This document shows positions 17,389-26,092 of a stretch of 64,000 bases of DNA, piece after piece (within the stretch, counting starts at the first letter, position 1; each line of letters opens with the position of its first letter). The notes beneath the pieces are model-generated. The model worked only from the letters and a program-made list of their open reading frames with translations, was not told the origin of the DNA and ran no database searches. Source of the stretch: Brenneria populi (lineage in GTDB: Bacteria; Pseudomonadota; Gammaproteobacteria; Enterobacterales; Enterobacteriaceae); NCBI RefSeq assembly GCF_036016195.1, contig NZ_JAYWTM010000007.1, forward strand, positions 186,001-250,000, read 5' to 3'. Made by a program: the position numbers and the translations under genes.

Positions 17389-18699
17389 ATGCCTGCCGTT
17401 ATCTCTATTTTCGCCTTCTGCGCCTTCGCCATCGGCTTCACCGAGTTCATCAGCATCGGGCTGGCGGCGTCGCTGGCCGACAGCCTGCAATCCAGCGCGG
17501 CGCAAGTCGGGCTGGCGGTCACGCTCTACGCCGCCGGCGTGGCGATCGGCGCGCCGGTTCTGACCGCCTTGGCGTCCGGGTGGGGGCGCAAGCGTCTGCT
17601 GTTGGCCGCTATGCTCGTCTTCACCGCCGGCAACGTGCTGGCGGCGCTGTCCACCCAGCTGCCGCTGCTATTGGCGGCGCGCCTGCTGTCGGGACTGGCT
17701 CACGGCGTCTTCTTCGCGACGGCCTCCGGCGTGGCGACGCGTCTGGTGGCGCCGGAGCGCGCCGGCGCCGCGCTGTCGCTGGTGTTCGGCGGCGTGACCG
17801 TGGCGATGGCGCTGGGCGTGCCGGCGGGCGCCTGGCTGGGCAGCGTGCTGCCCTGGCAATGGATCTTTGCGCTGATCGCGCTCTGCGGCTTGGCGGGCGC
17901 GCTGGGGGTGGCCCGATGGATGCCCGCGGGGGCGGGCGATAGCGCCGGCGGCGGCTGGCGTCAGCTATCGGTTCTGTTTGACCGGCGTTTGCTGGCGGGG
18001 GCCAGTTTACCGCTGTTGTCTTATACCGGCTCCTTCGTTGTTTATACATTCATCGCGCCGCTGCTGTTGCAGGTGACGCACGCCGATATCCGCGGCGTGA
18101 GCGCGATCCTGCTGGCGTACGGCATCGGCGCGGCGATCGGCAACGTCGCGGGCGGGCGGATGACCGACCGTATCGGCATGGACCGCGCCGCGCTCTGGCT
18201 GCTGGCGGGCATTGCCGCCGTACTGGCGCTCATCGGGTTGGCGCAGGGCAGTTTTCCGTTGATGGCGGCGTTGGTTCTGGGGCTGGGTCTGACGACCTAC
18301 GGCACCATTCCGCCGCTGCAAGCGCGTATTCTGGGGCTGGCGCGCCGCCATCGGCCGCAGGCGGCGGATGTGGCCTCCGGGCTGAATATCGCGGCCTTCA
18401 ATACGGGCGTGGTGGCCGGGTCGATGCTGGGAGCGGCCAGTCTGGAAAGCTGGGGGCTGACCAGTCTGGCCTGGGTGGGGCTGAGCGCGGCGCTGCTGGC
18501 GCTATTGGCGCTGGTCTGGCAGCGGCGGCTGCCGTCGATGCGCTTCGCCGCGCCGGCGTCGGCCGGGTACGGCGATCCGGATGCCGCCGGCGGCCTTCGC
18601 CGCGATCTGGCGGCTGATACCAAGCGCATTGAGCCGGATCGCGACCGCGACGATCCTCACCGCCCGGATGCCAAGGCGCCATTGCGCAAGCTGCCGTAG
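17389..18699 (+). CDS. MFS transporter, DHA1 family, with unusual C-terminal tail
   Basis: 436 residues. Helix 1 carries FCAFAIGFTEFISIGLAASL and loop 2-3 the GWGRKRLLLA motif. The last predicted helix ends near residue 384. About 50 highly charged, low-complexity residues follow (rich in D, R, A, P), which related exporters in this window do not have. The tail may come from loss of the original stop codon. The close paralogue at 63261 has the same first-helix pattern. Divergent LysR at 16341 is the likely regulator. Confidence 0.88.
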   Translation: MPAVISIFAFCAFAIGFTEFISIGLAASLADSLQSSAAQVGLAVTLYAAGVAIGAPVLTALASGWGRKRLLLAAMLVFTAGNVLAALSTQLPLLLAARLLSGLAHGVFFATASGVATRLVAPERAGAALSLVFGGVTVAMALGVPAGAWLGSVLPWQWIFALIALCGLAGALGVARWMPAGAGDSAGGGWRQLSVLFDRRLLAGASLPLLSYTGSFVVYTFIAPLLLQVTHADIRGVSAILLAYGIGAAIGNVAGGRMTDRIGMDRAALWLLAGIAAVLALIGLAQGSFPLMAALVLGLGLTTYGTIPPLQARILGLARRHRPQAADVASGLNIAAFNTGVVAGSMLGAASLESWGLTSLAWVGLSAALLALLALVWQRRLPSMRFAAPASAGYGDPDAAGGLRRDLAADTKRIEPDRDRDDPHRPDAKAPLRKLP

Positions 18700-18716
18700 C
18701 CGGCGCAAGCGACGCC

Positions 18717-19850
18717 TTAGGCTGAGCGTCGCGCCGCGGCCTGCTCCCCGCGCGGGTTTCTCAGCACGCGCAGTCCGCAGAGCGCCACGAAGGCGCTATA
18801 GCCCGCCAGCAGCCAGAACGGCGTTAGCGGCGGCATGTCCGCCACCACCTGGCCGACGATCAGCGGCCCGAGGACGCCGCCGGCCAACGCCGCGGTAACG
18901 ATTATCGAGCCGGTTCTGGCGTCTTTCCCCATCCGGTTCGAGCCAAATACAAAGAAGTTGGGGAAAATGCTGCCGATAAAGAATCCGGCCACCGGGTAGG
19001 TCAGCGTCGGGTAAATGCCGCTTCCCGCGCAGGCCAGCAGCGCCGCGCCGCCCACAAAACCGCCGATCAGCATCGGCGCCGCCGGCAGGCGGTGGCCGAT
19101 AATGCTAAGAGTAATGCGCCCGCCCAGAAAGAAGGCGAAAAATAGCGATAGCGCGCCGGCGGCGGCGCTGTCGGAAAAGCTGGCGCCCAGCAGGATCACC
19201 GGCCCCAGGCCGATCAGACAGGCTTCCACCGCCGTGCCCGACGCGCCGACCAGCAGCGTCGGGATGGAGATCTTGCGCGTCCGTTTTTCGTCGGCGGCCG
19301 GTTCTTCCGTCCGCTGGCGCGGGAAAAAGAACGACAGCAGAAACGGCAAGATCAGCCCTGCGGCGAGAATGCCGAAACTTAATTCCGGGCTGCGGGCCAG
19401 CGCGACGAACACCAGCGGCGCGACGATGGCGCCACCGCCGAATAGCGCGTTCACCAGGCTGACCATCGAGGGCCCGGCTTTTTCAAACGCCTGCAGCAAA
19501 CGGGAGTTGACCAGCGCCAGACTGGCGCCATAGCCGGCGCCGAAGATCAGCGATCCCAGCAGCGTAAGCGGCCAGTTAATCTGCGACGCCATCAGCGCCG
19601 CGCCCGTCACCAATAGACCGAACGCCAGACGGGTCCAGTCGCGCCGGCCGCCGAAAAATAGCGCGATAACGCCGAGCAGCGCGCCGACCCACTGCGCCGT
19701 CACCGCCATACTGGCGGAGGCGACCGATAGGCTGAAAATTTGGCGAAATTCAGGCAGCGCCGGCCCCATCAGGGACTGGCCCGCGCCCATAAGCACAAAG
19801 GCGATAATGCTTCCGACCAACAGCAAAGCGTTTTTTTTGACCGATTCCAT
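18717..19850 (-). CDS. MFS transporter, candidate polyol/sugar importer
   Basis: 377 residues with about twelve helices, beginning SVKKNALLLVGSIIAFVLMG. It is divergent from the kinase/dehydrogenase operon starting at 20138, and a LacI-type 18-bp palindrome lies 13 bases before its start. By context it imports the substrate that the FGGY kinase phosphorylates. The protein family itself does not reveal the substrate. Confidence 0.82.
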   Translation of the reverse strand: MESVKKNALLLVGSIIAFVLMGAGQSLMGPALPEFRQIFSLSVASASMAVTAQWVGALLGVIALFFGGRRDWTRLAFGLLVTGAALMASQINWPLTLLGSLIFGAGYGASLALVNSRLLQAFEKAGPSMVSLVNALFGGGAIVAPLVFVALARSPELSFGILAAGLILPFLLSFFFPRQRTEEPAADEKRTRKISIPTLLVGASGTAVEACLIGLGPVILLGASFSDSAAAGALSLFFAFFLGGRITLSIIGHRLPAAPMLIGGFVGGAALLACAGSGIYPTLTYPVAGFFIGSIFPNFFVFGSNRMGKDARTGSIIVTAALAGGVLGPLIVGQVVADMPPLTPFWLLAGYSAFVALCGLRVLRNPRGEQAAARRSA

Positions 19851-19863
19851 ATAACTCGCTCCG

Positions 19864-19881
19864 AACGATATCGATATCGTT
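19864..19881. promoter_or_regulatory. Perfect 18-bp palindrome, LacI-type operator candidate
   Basis: AACGATATCGATATCGTT is fully self-complementary with a central CG, the typical form of LacI/GalR-family operators. It lies immediately upstream of the MFS importer start, where a bound repressor would block transcription. The cluster's own regulator is SorC-type, so the binding protein may be encoded elsewhere, for example the LacI gene at 29419-30450. Confidence 0.6.
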
Positions 19882-20079
19882 TGTTATCAGGGTGATGTTC
19901 TACCGGGGGCGCCCGCCGCGACCCGCAGGCCGGCGCCGCTCTGGCGATGGGTACAGAAAAATTATAATTTTCAATTAGTAACATCTTATTTAGCCTAAAT
20001 CCCTGGCTAATCAGCGCAGTGAATTTATGATGCCTGTTCACATTACTGTTACATTGATATTGACATTAGTCTATGGTTG

Positions 20080-20111
20080 TTGACATATGTAATGCATGCA
20101 TAACGTTAAAT
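20080..20111 (+). promoter_or_regulatory. Possible promoter of the polyol-phosphate operon
   Basis: A perfect -35 hexamer TTGACA (20080-20085) is followed by AT-rich sequence with -10-like TTAAAT at 20106-20111. The 20-bp spacing is long, so this is tentative. Short palindromes ACATATGT and TGCATGCA lie between and could be SorC-type regulator contacts. Confidence 0.3.
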
Positions 20112-20137
20112 AATGATGGATTCGTGAGGTAGATCGC

Positions 20138-21808
20138 ATGTTCAGCAATGTAGAAAACAGTCAGTCACAACCGGTAAGGCGGCATGCCTGGGAAGCGCTG
20201 AAAGCCAACCCCGCCCCTGATGTCCTGATCATCGGCGGCGGCGTCAACGGCGTCGGGCTATTGCGCGATCTCTCCCTGAACGGCGTAGCGGCGACGCTGA
20301 TCGACAGCGGAGATTTCTGCAACGGCGCCAGCAGCGCCTCTAGCCGCATGGCGCACGGCGGGCTGCGCTATCTGGAGGGGCGGGAGTTCGATCTGGTGCG
20401 CGAATCGGCGCGCGAGCGCAATATGCTGCTGCACGACGCCGGGCATCTGGTCAAGCCGCTGGAAATGGTGGTGCCGGTGATGCACTGGATGAAAGGGCTG
20501 CCGAAAACCGCGCTGCGTTTTTTCGGTCTCTCCCGCCAGCCGGGGCCGCTCAGTTTTGTCGCGCTGAAAAGCGGTTTGCTGGTCTATGAACGGTTCGGCG
20601 CCATCCGGCGCGCGCTGCCTCACCATAAGGTGGCCGTCCGCCGCTCGACGTTTCCGCCCGGCACGCCGCGGGCGGTGCGCGCCGTCATCAGCTACTACGA
20701 CGGACAGCTTACCGGCCCTGAAGCGCTGATTCTCGAGATGCTGGAAGCCGCGATTAAGGTAGAAGGCGTAACCGCGGTCAATCACCTGGAGTGGCGTTAC
20801 CGCGCGCCGGGGCAGTTTGTGATAACCGATCCCGTCAGCCGCGAAACGGCGACGCTGCGGCCGCGCGTGATTATCAACGCGGCCGGCGCGGCCATCGACC
20901 GGGTCAACGGCCTGCTGGGACGCCCTTCGCAGCTGGTGCGCGGGGTAAAAGGCGCCCACCTGGTTTTACGTCATCCTGAGCTGCATCGGCGTATGGCCGG
21001 GCGGGCGTTCTATTTTGACGACGGGCGCGGACGCATGGTGATCTCCCTGCCGGTTGAAGATGTGGTGCTGATCGGCACCACGGAGGTGGAAACCCGCGAT
21101 CCGCACGATCACGATGTGGCGGACGATGAGATCGCCTACCTACTAAGCGCGCTGAATAAGCTGTTTGACGATATTCGCGTCACCTCGGACCATATGGTGG
21201 CGGTGACCAGCGGTATTCGCCCGCTGCAGGCGGGCGGCGGCAGCGCCACGCAGGCCGCGCGCGATCACGCGCTGATCGAGGATAGCGTCGACGCTCTGCC
21301 GCTGATCTCTCTGGTGGGCGGCAAATGGACGACCTTTCGCTCCTTTGCGGAGTCGGCCGCCGATAAGGCGCTCGGCCACCTGGGGAAAACCCGAACCGCC
21401 TCGACGCTGGACCGGCCCTATCCCGGCGCGGGCGCGATAGACGCGGCGCAGCTGGCGCGGCGCAGCGGTCTTTCCTCCGCGCGCATCGAGCAGCTCTATG
21501 CCCGCTACGGCACCCTGGCCGAGCCGATAGCGCTGTTCTGCGCGCAGGGCGACGATGCGGCGATTAACGACGCGCCGGACTACTCGCAGCGTGAAATTCT
21601 CTGGCTGACCCGTAACCGAATGGCGCTGTCGCTGGAAGATATGGTCCTGCGGCGCACCAACCTGGTGATGACCGGTCGTCTGTCGACAGCCGCGCTCGAC
21701 CACATCGCCTCCGTCATGGCCGACGCGCTCGGTCATGATAACGCCTGGGCCGCCGCTCAATCTCGGAGCTGCGCCGCCGATCCTCGTATACTTTGGAATG
21801 GAAGATAA
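20138..21808 (+). CDS. FAD-dependent glycerol-3-phosphate dehydrogenase family protein (GlpD/EryB-like)
   Basis: 556 residues. DVLIIGGGVNGVGLLRDLSL (residues 28-47) is the FAD-binding Rossmann motif, and the SSASSRMAHGGLRYLEG block is the GlpD flavin-contact region. The C-terminal DAO_C domain is present. GlpD-type enzymes oxidise glycerol-3-phosphate at the membrane; the EryB branch oxidises erythritol phosphate. Pairing with an FGGY kinase, SorC regulator and MFS importer favours a C4-C5 polyol phosphate as substrate. It is the first gene of the operon and its stop is directly followed by the kinase start. Confidence 0.86.
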   Translation: MFSNVENSQSQPVRRHAWEALKANPAPDVLIIGGGVNGVGLLRDLSLNGVAATLIDSGDFCNGASSASSRMAHGGLRYLEGREFDLVRESARERNMLLHDAGHLVKPLEMVVPVMHWMKGLPKTALRFFGLSRQPGPLSFVALKSGLLVYERFGAIRRALPHHKVAVRRSTFPPGTPRAVRAVISYYDGQLTGPEALILEMLEAAIKVEGVTAVNHLEWRYRAPGQFVITDPVSRETATLRPRVIINAAGAAIDRVNGLLGRPSQLVRGVKGAHLVLRHPELHRRMAGRAFYFDDGRGRMVISLPVEDVVLIGTTEVETRDPHDHDVADDEIAYLLSALNKLFDDIRVTSDHMVAVTSGIRPLQAGGGSATQAARDHALIEDSVDALPLISLVGGKWTTFRSFAESAADKALGHLGKTRTASTLDRPYPGAGAIDAAQLARRSGLSSARIEQLYARYGTLAEPIALFCAQGDDAAINDAPDYSQREILWLTRNRMALSLEDMVLRRTNLVMTGRLSTAALDHIASVMADALGHDNAWAAAQSRSCAADPRILWNGR

Positions 21809-21810
21809 TA

Positions 21811-23304
21811 ATGATGACGCAACCCTACACGCCGCTCGTCCTTGCCATCGATGCGGGCGGAACCGCAGTAAAAGTCGCCCTGTTCGACGCCTCCGGGCGC
21901 ATCGTCAGCCACCGTAACGCGCAGGTGACCACCGATCACTATCCCGACGGGCGCGTCGAGCGCGACGGCGAAGCCTTCTGGTTGGCCACCCTAACCGCGG
22001 TTTGCGATGTGCTGCAGGATGGCGCCGCGGAGCGCGTGGTCGGCATCGGCTGCACCGGTTTCGGCAACGGCATTTTCCTGGTCGATGAAGACGGCCAGCC
22101 GACGCGGCCCGGCATTGTCTCCGTCGATCACCGCGCGCAGCCGATCGCCGATCGGGTGATCGGCAGCGGCCGGGAGCGGGCGTTAAGCACCGAGAACGGT
22201 CATCGCCCCTGGGGCGGACAAACCCTGATCCAACTGGCCGGTTTGGCGGAGAATGAGCCGGAGGTGATGGCGAAAACGCGTTGGGGCCTGGCCTGCAAGG
22301 ATTTTATTCGTTTTTGCCTGACGCAGAGTGCGCTGACCGATCCCTCAGACGCCAGCGGCGGCGGGTTGATGAATCTGGATCGGCAGGACTATTCCCATGA
22401 AGCGTTAGCGCTGCTTGGCCATCAGGGGCTGGCCGACAAGCTGCCGCCGATCGTCAACAGCTCGGCCATCGGCGGCCGACTGAGCGCGCGCATCGCGCGG
22501 GAAACCGGCCTGCCGGAGGGCACGCCGGTGGCCGGCAGCATGATGGACGTCGCCTCCTGCGCGTTGGGCGCCGGCGTGACTTCGCCGGGGTGCATGGTGT
22601 TTATCGCCGGCACCTGGGCGATCAACGCGTTGGAGGTTCCCCAGCCGGTGACCGACAATTACCCCCTGCTGAACATGCTTTACCGCGACGGCGCCGCCCG
22701 GCTGGTCGCCGAGGGCAGCCCCTCATCCGCCGCCAACCTTGGCTGGTATTTAAAAAACGCGCTGGGCGATCGCCTGACCGTGTCCGAAGCCATCGCTCTG
22801 GCGGAAACCTGTCCGGTCGAGAGCAAACGCTGCTATTTCATGCCTTATATCCACGGCCCGCAGCCCTATCAGGGCAGTTTTATGCGCATGGGCGCCTCGG
22901 ACAATGAAGCCTCGATTATTCGCGCCATCTGCGAAGGCGTCGCCTTTGAACACCGGCGCCACGCCGAGTCGCTGATCGTGCATACCGGCGGGCGCTGGCC
23001 GGAAACCATCCGTTTGGCCGGCGGCGCCGCCCGTTCGCCGTTCTGGGCGCAAATTTTCGCCGATACCTGCAACCGTCCGGTGGAAGTCGTCGATGCCGTC
23101 GAAGTGGGGGCGCTCGGCGCCGCCATCTGCGCCGCGGTGGCCGGCGGGCTCTACCGCACGCTGGATGAGGCCGTCGCCGCCATGAGCCGCATTGTGCGCC
23201 GCCACGAGCCGATCGCCGCGAATGTGGCGGTACTGCAGGAGCGCTATGCCGAATTCACCCGCCTCGATCGCGGAATCAAAGCGCTGCTTGAATCTGATGA
23301 ATAG
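21811..23304 (+). CDS. FGGY-family carbohydrate kinase
   Basis: 497 residues from ATG 21811, chosen because GGAAG lies eight bases upstream; an ATG at 21793 would overlap the upstream gene. The N-terminal ATPase motif is LAIDAGGTAVKVALFDASG, and the C-terminal FGGY motif region has IRLAGGAARSPFWAQIFADT. It phosphorylates a sugar or polyol with ATP. Together with the upstream GlpD/EryB-like dehydrogenase it gives the kinase-then-oxidase order of erythritol-type catabolism (EryA-EryB). The specific polyol is not determined. Confidence 0.88.
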   Translation: MMTQPYTPLVLAIDAGGTAVKVALFDASGRIVSHRNAQVTTDHYPDGRVERDGEAFWLATLTAVCDVLQDGAAERVVGIGCTGFGNGIFLVDEDGQPTRPGIVSVDHRAQPIADRVIGSGRERALSTENGHRPWGGQTLIQLAGLAENEPEVMAKTRWGLACKDFIRFCLTQSALTDPSDASGGGLMNLDRQDYSHEALALLGHQGLADKLPPIVNSSAIGGRLSARIARETGLPEGTPVAGSMMDVASCALGAGVTSPGCMVFIAGTWAINALEVPQPVTDNYPLLNMLYRDGAARLVAEGSPSSAANLGWYLKNALGDRLTVSEAIALAETCPVESKRCYFMPYIHGPQPYQGSFMRMGASDNEASIIRAICEGVAFEHRRHAESLIVHTGGRWPETIRLAGGAARSPFWAQIFADTCNRPVEVVDAVEVGALGAAICAAVAGGLYRTLDEAVAAMSRIVRRHEPIAANVAVLQERYAEFTRLDRGIKALLESDE

Positions 23305-23326
23305 CTCAAATAAGAGGGAAAACACC

Positions 23327-24337
23327 GTGGTTCGACTTGAACATCAACATACGCGTTTCGCGGAAAAAATCGCCCGCATCCGCGCCGGACGGTATCGTCT
23401 GGGCGACTTTATGATCGCCGACGCCAAAGATGCGGATCTGGCGGGCGGCGTCGGCGCCATGGGGAGACGCCGCGACGCCGACGGCAGGGCGGCGGGCTAC
23501 CGCACCCGCCCCGAGTTTCACGATCAGATCCGCGCGCTGATCGAGCAAGATGTCCTGGATATTATGCTGGCGTCAAGCGCCACCATTGAAACGCTGGCGC
23601 AGGAGCGCGCCTTTGACGGCACGCGCGTACTGGCGGCGTTTCGCGGCAATGAAGCCACCGACGCCTGGGTGGGCATCCGCGGCGGGCGCTATCGGGAATA
23701 TGCGCCGCAGCCTTATCGAGGCGCGGCGCTGGACCTGGCGCTGGCGCCGATCTGCCTCTATTCGCTGACCTATGTCAACGACGCCGCGCGGGATGCCGCG
23801 TCGCTGGAAGCCTACGCGCGCTTTCGCGCCGAGGCGCGGCGGCACGGGCTGATGCACTTCCTTGAGGTGTTCAATCCCAATATCGATACCGGGCTTTCCG
23901 CCGCCGACACGCCCGCGTTCGTCAATGATTGCATTATCCGCACGCTGGCTTCCCTTACCCAGGCCGAGCGCCCGGCGTTTCTCAAGGTGGCTTATAACGG
24001 TCCTGACGCGCTTGAGGAACTGGTGACGCACGACCCCTCCGTGGTGGTGGGCGTGCTGGGCGGCGGGCAGGGCACGCACCGCGATACCTTCGAGCTGCTG
24101 GCGCAAACGGAGCGGCGCGGCGGCAGGCTGGCGCTGTTCGGCCGCAAGATCAACGCCGCCGAGCACCAGCCTTCGATGGTTAGCTGGATGCGCCGGGTGG
24201 TCGATCGGGAAGTCGCCGCGCAGGAGGCGGTGCGCGGCTACCACGGCGATCTGCAGCGTCTCGGCCTGCGGCCCGATCGCCATCTTGAAACCGATAGTCA
24301 GATAACGGAAGATGTGCTGCGGGCGGACGCACAATAA
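23327..24337 (+). CDS. Class I aldolase-like TIM-barrel protein
   Basis: 336 residues from GTG 23327, with GAGGG about ten bases upstream and the kinase stop 22 bases before. Alternating strands DIMLASSATIETL, ALAPICLYSLTYVN, MHFLEVFNPNI, AFLKVAYNGPDALEEL and SVVVGVLGGGQGTHRDTFEL fit a (beta/alpha)8 barrel. The lysine in FLKVAYNG sits where DeoC/LsrF-type class I aldolases have the Schiff-base lysine. I infer cleavage of the keto-phosphate made by the upstream dehydrogenase. No named subfamily is certain. Confidence 0.6.
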   Translation: MVRLEHQHTRFAEKIARIRAGRYRLGDFMIADAKDADLAGGVGAMGRRRDADGRAAGYRTRPEFHDQIRALIEQDVLDIMLASSATIETLAQERAFDGTRVLAAFRGNEATDAWVGIRGGRYREYAPQPYRGAALDLALAPICLYSLTYVNDAARDAASLEAYARFRAEARRHGLMHFLEVFNPNIDTGLSAADTPAFVNDCIIRTLASLTQAERPAFLKVAYNGPDALEELVTHDPSVVVGVLGGGQGTHRDTFELLAQTERRGGRLALFGRKINAAEHQPSMVSWMRRVVDREVAAQEAVRGYHGDLQRLGLRPDRHLETDSQITEDVLRADAQ

Positions 24338-24351
24338 CCGGGAGCAGGATA

Positions 24352-25311
24352 ATCAATACGCCAAACAAAAACACGGCGCCTTCGGATCGCATTATCGCCG
24401 AGGCGGCGTGGCTCTATTATGTCAAAAACCTGACGCAGAATGAGATCGCCGCGCGCATGAAGCTATCGCGCCCGACGGTGATCAACTATCTGCGCCTGGC
24501 GAAAACCCGCGAGATTGTCTCGGTGCGTTTGAGCGGCGAACATTTTCGCCTTAACGACCTTGCCGAGCGCCTCGCCGAACGCTTTGCGCTGGAGGGGGCC
24601 TATGTTATTCCGGCCGACGGTCTATCCGACGAGAGCCGATTTAACGAAGTGTGCGAAGCCGCCGCGCATGTTCTGCTCGATTTTCTCCAGCCCGGCGATC
24701 AGCTGGGCGTGAGCTGGGGCTCCACGCTGAGCCTGATCTCCGACAAGGTTCCCTACTGGCCGATCGAGAACCTCACCGTGCGCCAGCTTATCGGGGCGAT
24801 GTCAAACCCGCTGCTGCCTACCGCCGAGCGCTGCTCCACGGAGATCGCGCACCGGCTCGGCGCGCTGTGCGTCAATCTTAATGCGCCGGCGGTGTGCAGC
24901 AACGCGGCGCTGGCCGCCCTGCTGCGCGCCGAGCCGATTATCGCCGATCAGCTGCGCTGGTTGGCAAACTGCAACAAGGCGATCTTTACCGTTAGCCCCT
25001 GTACGCCGGACGGCCACGTCACGCAGTTCAAAATCGTGACGGAAAAAGAGGTTGAGCGTTATGTCGCCCAGGGCGCCGCGGGCATTATCGCCGGCCGTTT
25101 TATCGATGGCGACGGCCGGCCGCTGCTGGGCGAGGTCGATGAACGGCTGATGGGGGTAGAGCTGGATATCCTGCGCCGGATGAGCGGGCTGCTGGTCGCA
25201 TCGGGGATGGATAAGCTGCCGGCGCTGCTGGCGGCGCTGAAAGGCGGCTTCGCCGACCGTCTGGTGATCGACAGCCTGTTGGCGCAAGGCATTCTGGCGC
25301 AGGTTGAATAA
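24352..25311 (+). CDS. SorC/EryD-type transcriptional regulator lacking a standard start codon
   Basis: The conserved HTH lies in frame upstream of the first ATG: DRIIAEAAWLYYVKNLTQNE, then IAARMKLSRPTVINYLRLAK. Codons from 24298 (after an in-frame TAG) to the ATG at 24457 contain no ATG, GTG or TTG. GGAG at 24341-24344 is spaced seven bases from ATC 24352, so a non-standard ATC (or ATA 24349) start, or a mutated ATG, is likely. Starting at 24457 would remove most of the HTH. The C-terminal domain (GDQLGVSWGSTLSLIS) is the SorC sugar-phosphate-binding fold. It ends the polyol operon and probably controls it. Confidence 0.8.
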   Translation: MNTPNKNTAPSDRIIAEAAWLYYVKNLTQNEIAARMKLSRPTVINYLRLAKTREIVSVRLSGEHFRLNDLAERLAERFALEGAYVIPADGLSDESRFNEVCEAAAHVLLDFLQPGDQLGVSWGSTLSLISDKVPYWPIENLTVRQLIGAMSNPLLPTAERCSTEIAHRLGALCVNLNAPAVCSNAALAALLRAEPIIADQLRWLANCNKAIFTVSPCTPDGHVTQFKIVTEKEVERYVAQGAAGIIAGRFIDGDGRPLLGEVDERLMGVELDILRRMSGLLVASGMDKLPALLAALKGGFADRLVIDSLLAQGILAQVE

Positions 25312-25369
25312 CCGGAAAGCGCCGCCGCGTTTTTTAGGCGCGAAACAGCCAACGTCCGCGCATCGGCGA

Positions 25370-26092
25370 TCATCCGCCGATGCTGACGCGCTCGACGAGG
25401 AAATCGAGCAAGGCGCGCACCCGTAGTGGCAGGTAGCCGCCTTGGCCGACGAAGATGGCGTGGATCTCCTCAATATCGCCGGGGTTGAACGCTTCCAGCA
25501 CCGGCAGCAGGCGGCCGGCGGCGATATCTTCCCGCACCTGAAAGGCTGCCAGTCGCCCCAGCCCCAATCCGGCGAGCGCCAGACGGCGCAGCGCGTCGCC
25601 GTCGCTGGCCTGAGCGTTGCCGCTTACCGGAACGACGATATCCCCCTGCGTATCGCGCAGCGGCCAGCCGGGCTGGGCGCGTACGTAGTTGGCGCCCAGG
25701 AGATTATGCCGCGCCAAATCCCCCGGCGCGACCGGCGTGCCGCGGCGCGTCAGATAGTCGGGGGAGCCGACGATAACCATGCGCGTCTCGCCGAGTTTAC
25801 GCGCCACCAGATTCGAGCTTTTGAGCGGGCCGGCGCGCACCGCCACATCGGTACGCTGTTCCAGAATATCAATCACCTCATCGGTCAGCACGATGTCCAG
25901 CGTTACGTCGGGATAACGCGCCAGAAACGCCGGTACGAGCGGCAGCAAAAAGTGGTGGCCGAACGGCACGTTTGCATTCACCCTCAGCCGTCCGCGCGGC
26001 GCCGAATGCGCGCCGGCGCAGCGCTCCGCTTCGCTCAGATCGGCCAGTATGCGCACCCCGCGTTCGTAAAAGGCGCAGCCTTCCGGCGTCTG
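25370..26092 (-). pseudogene. LysR regulator missing its N-terminal HTH
   Basis: From QTPEGCAFYERGVRIL onward the frame is a normal LysR protein: GRLRVNANVPFGHHFLLPLV, YPDVTLDIVLTDEVIDILEQ, AGLGLGRLAAFQVREDI. The first roughly 67 residues, including the whole HTH, are absent. Upstream of base 26092 the same frame reads antisense to the MFS gene and has no homology. The intact paralogue at 2522-3430 has the corresponding QLTPEGSLFYERC at residue 68. Without an HTH it cannot bind DNA. Confidence 0.85.

Noticed and set aside
24457..25311. Taking ATG 24457 as the start of the SorC-type regulator
   Set aside because: It would cut off most of the conserved DNA-binding HTH, which is plainly encoded in frame upstream.
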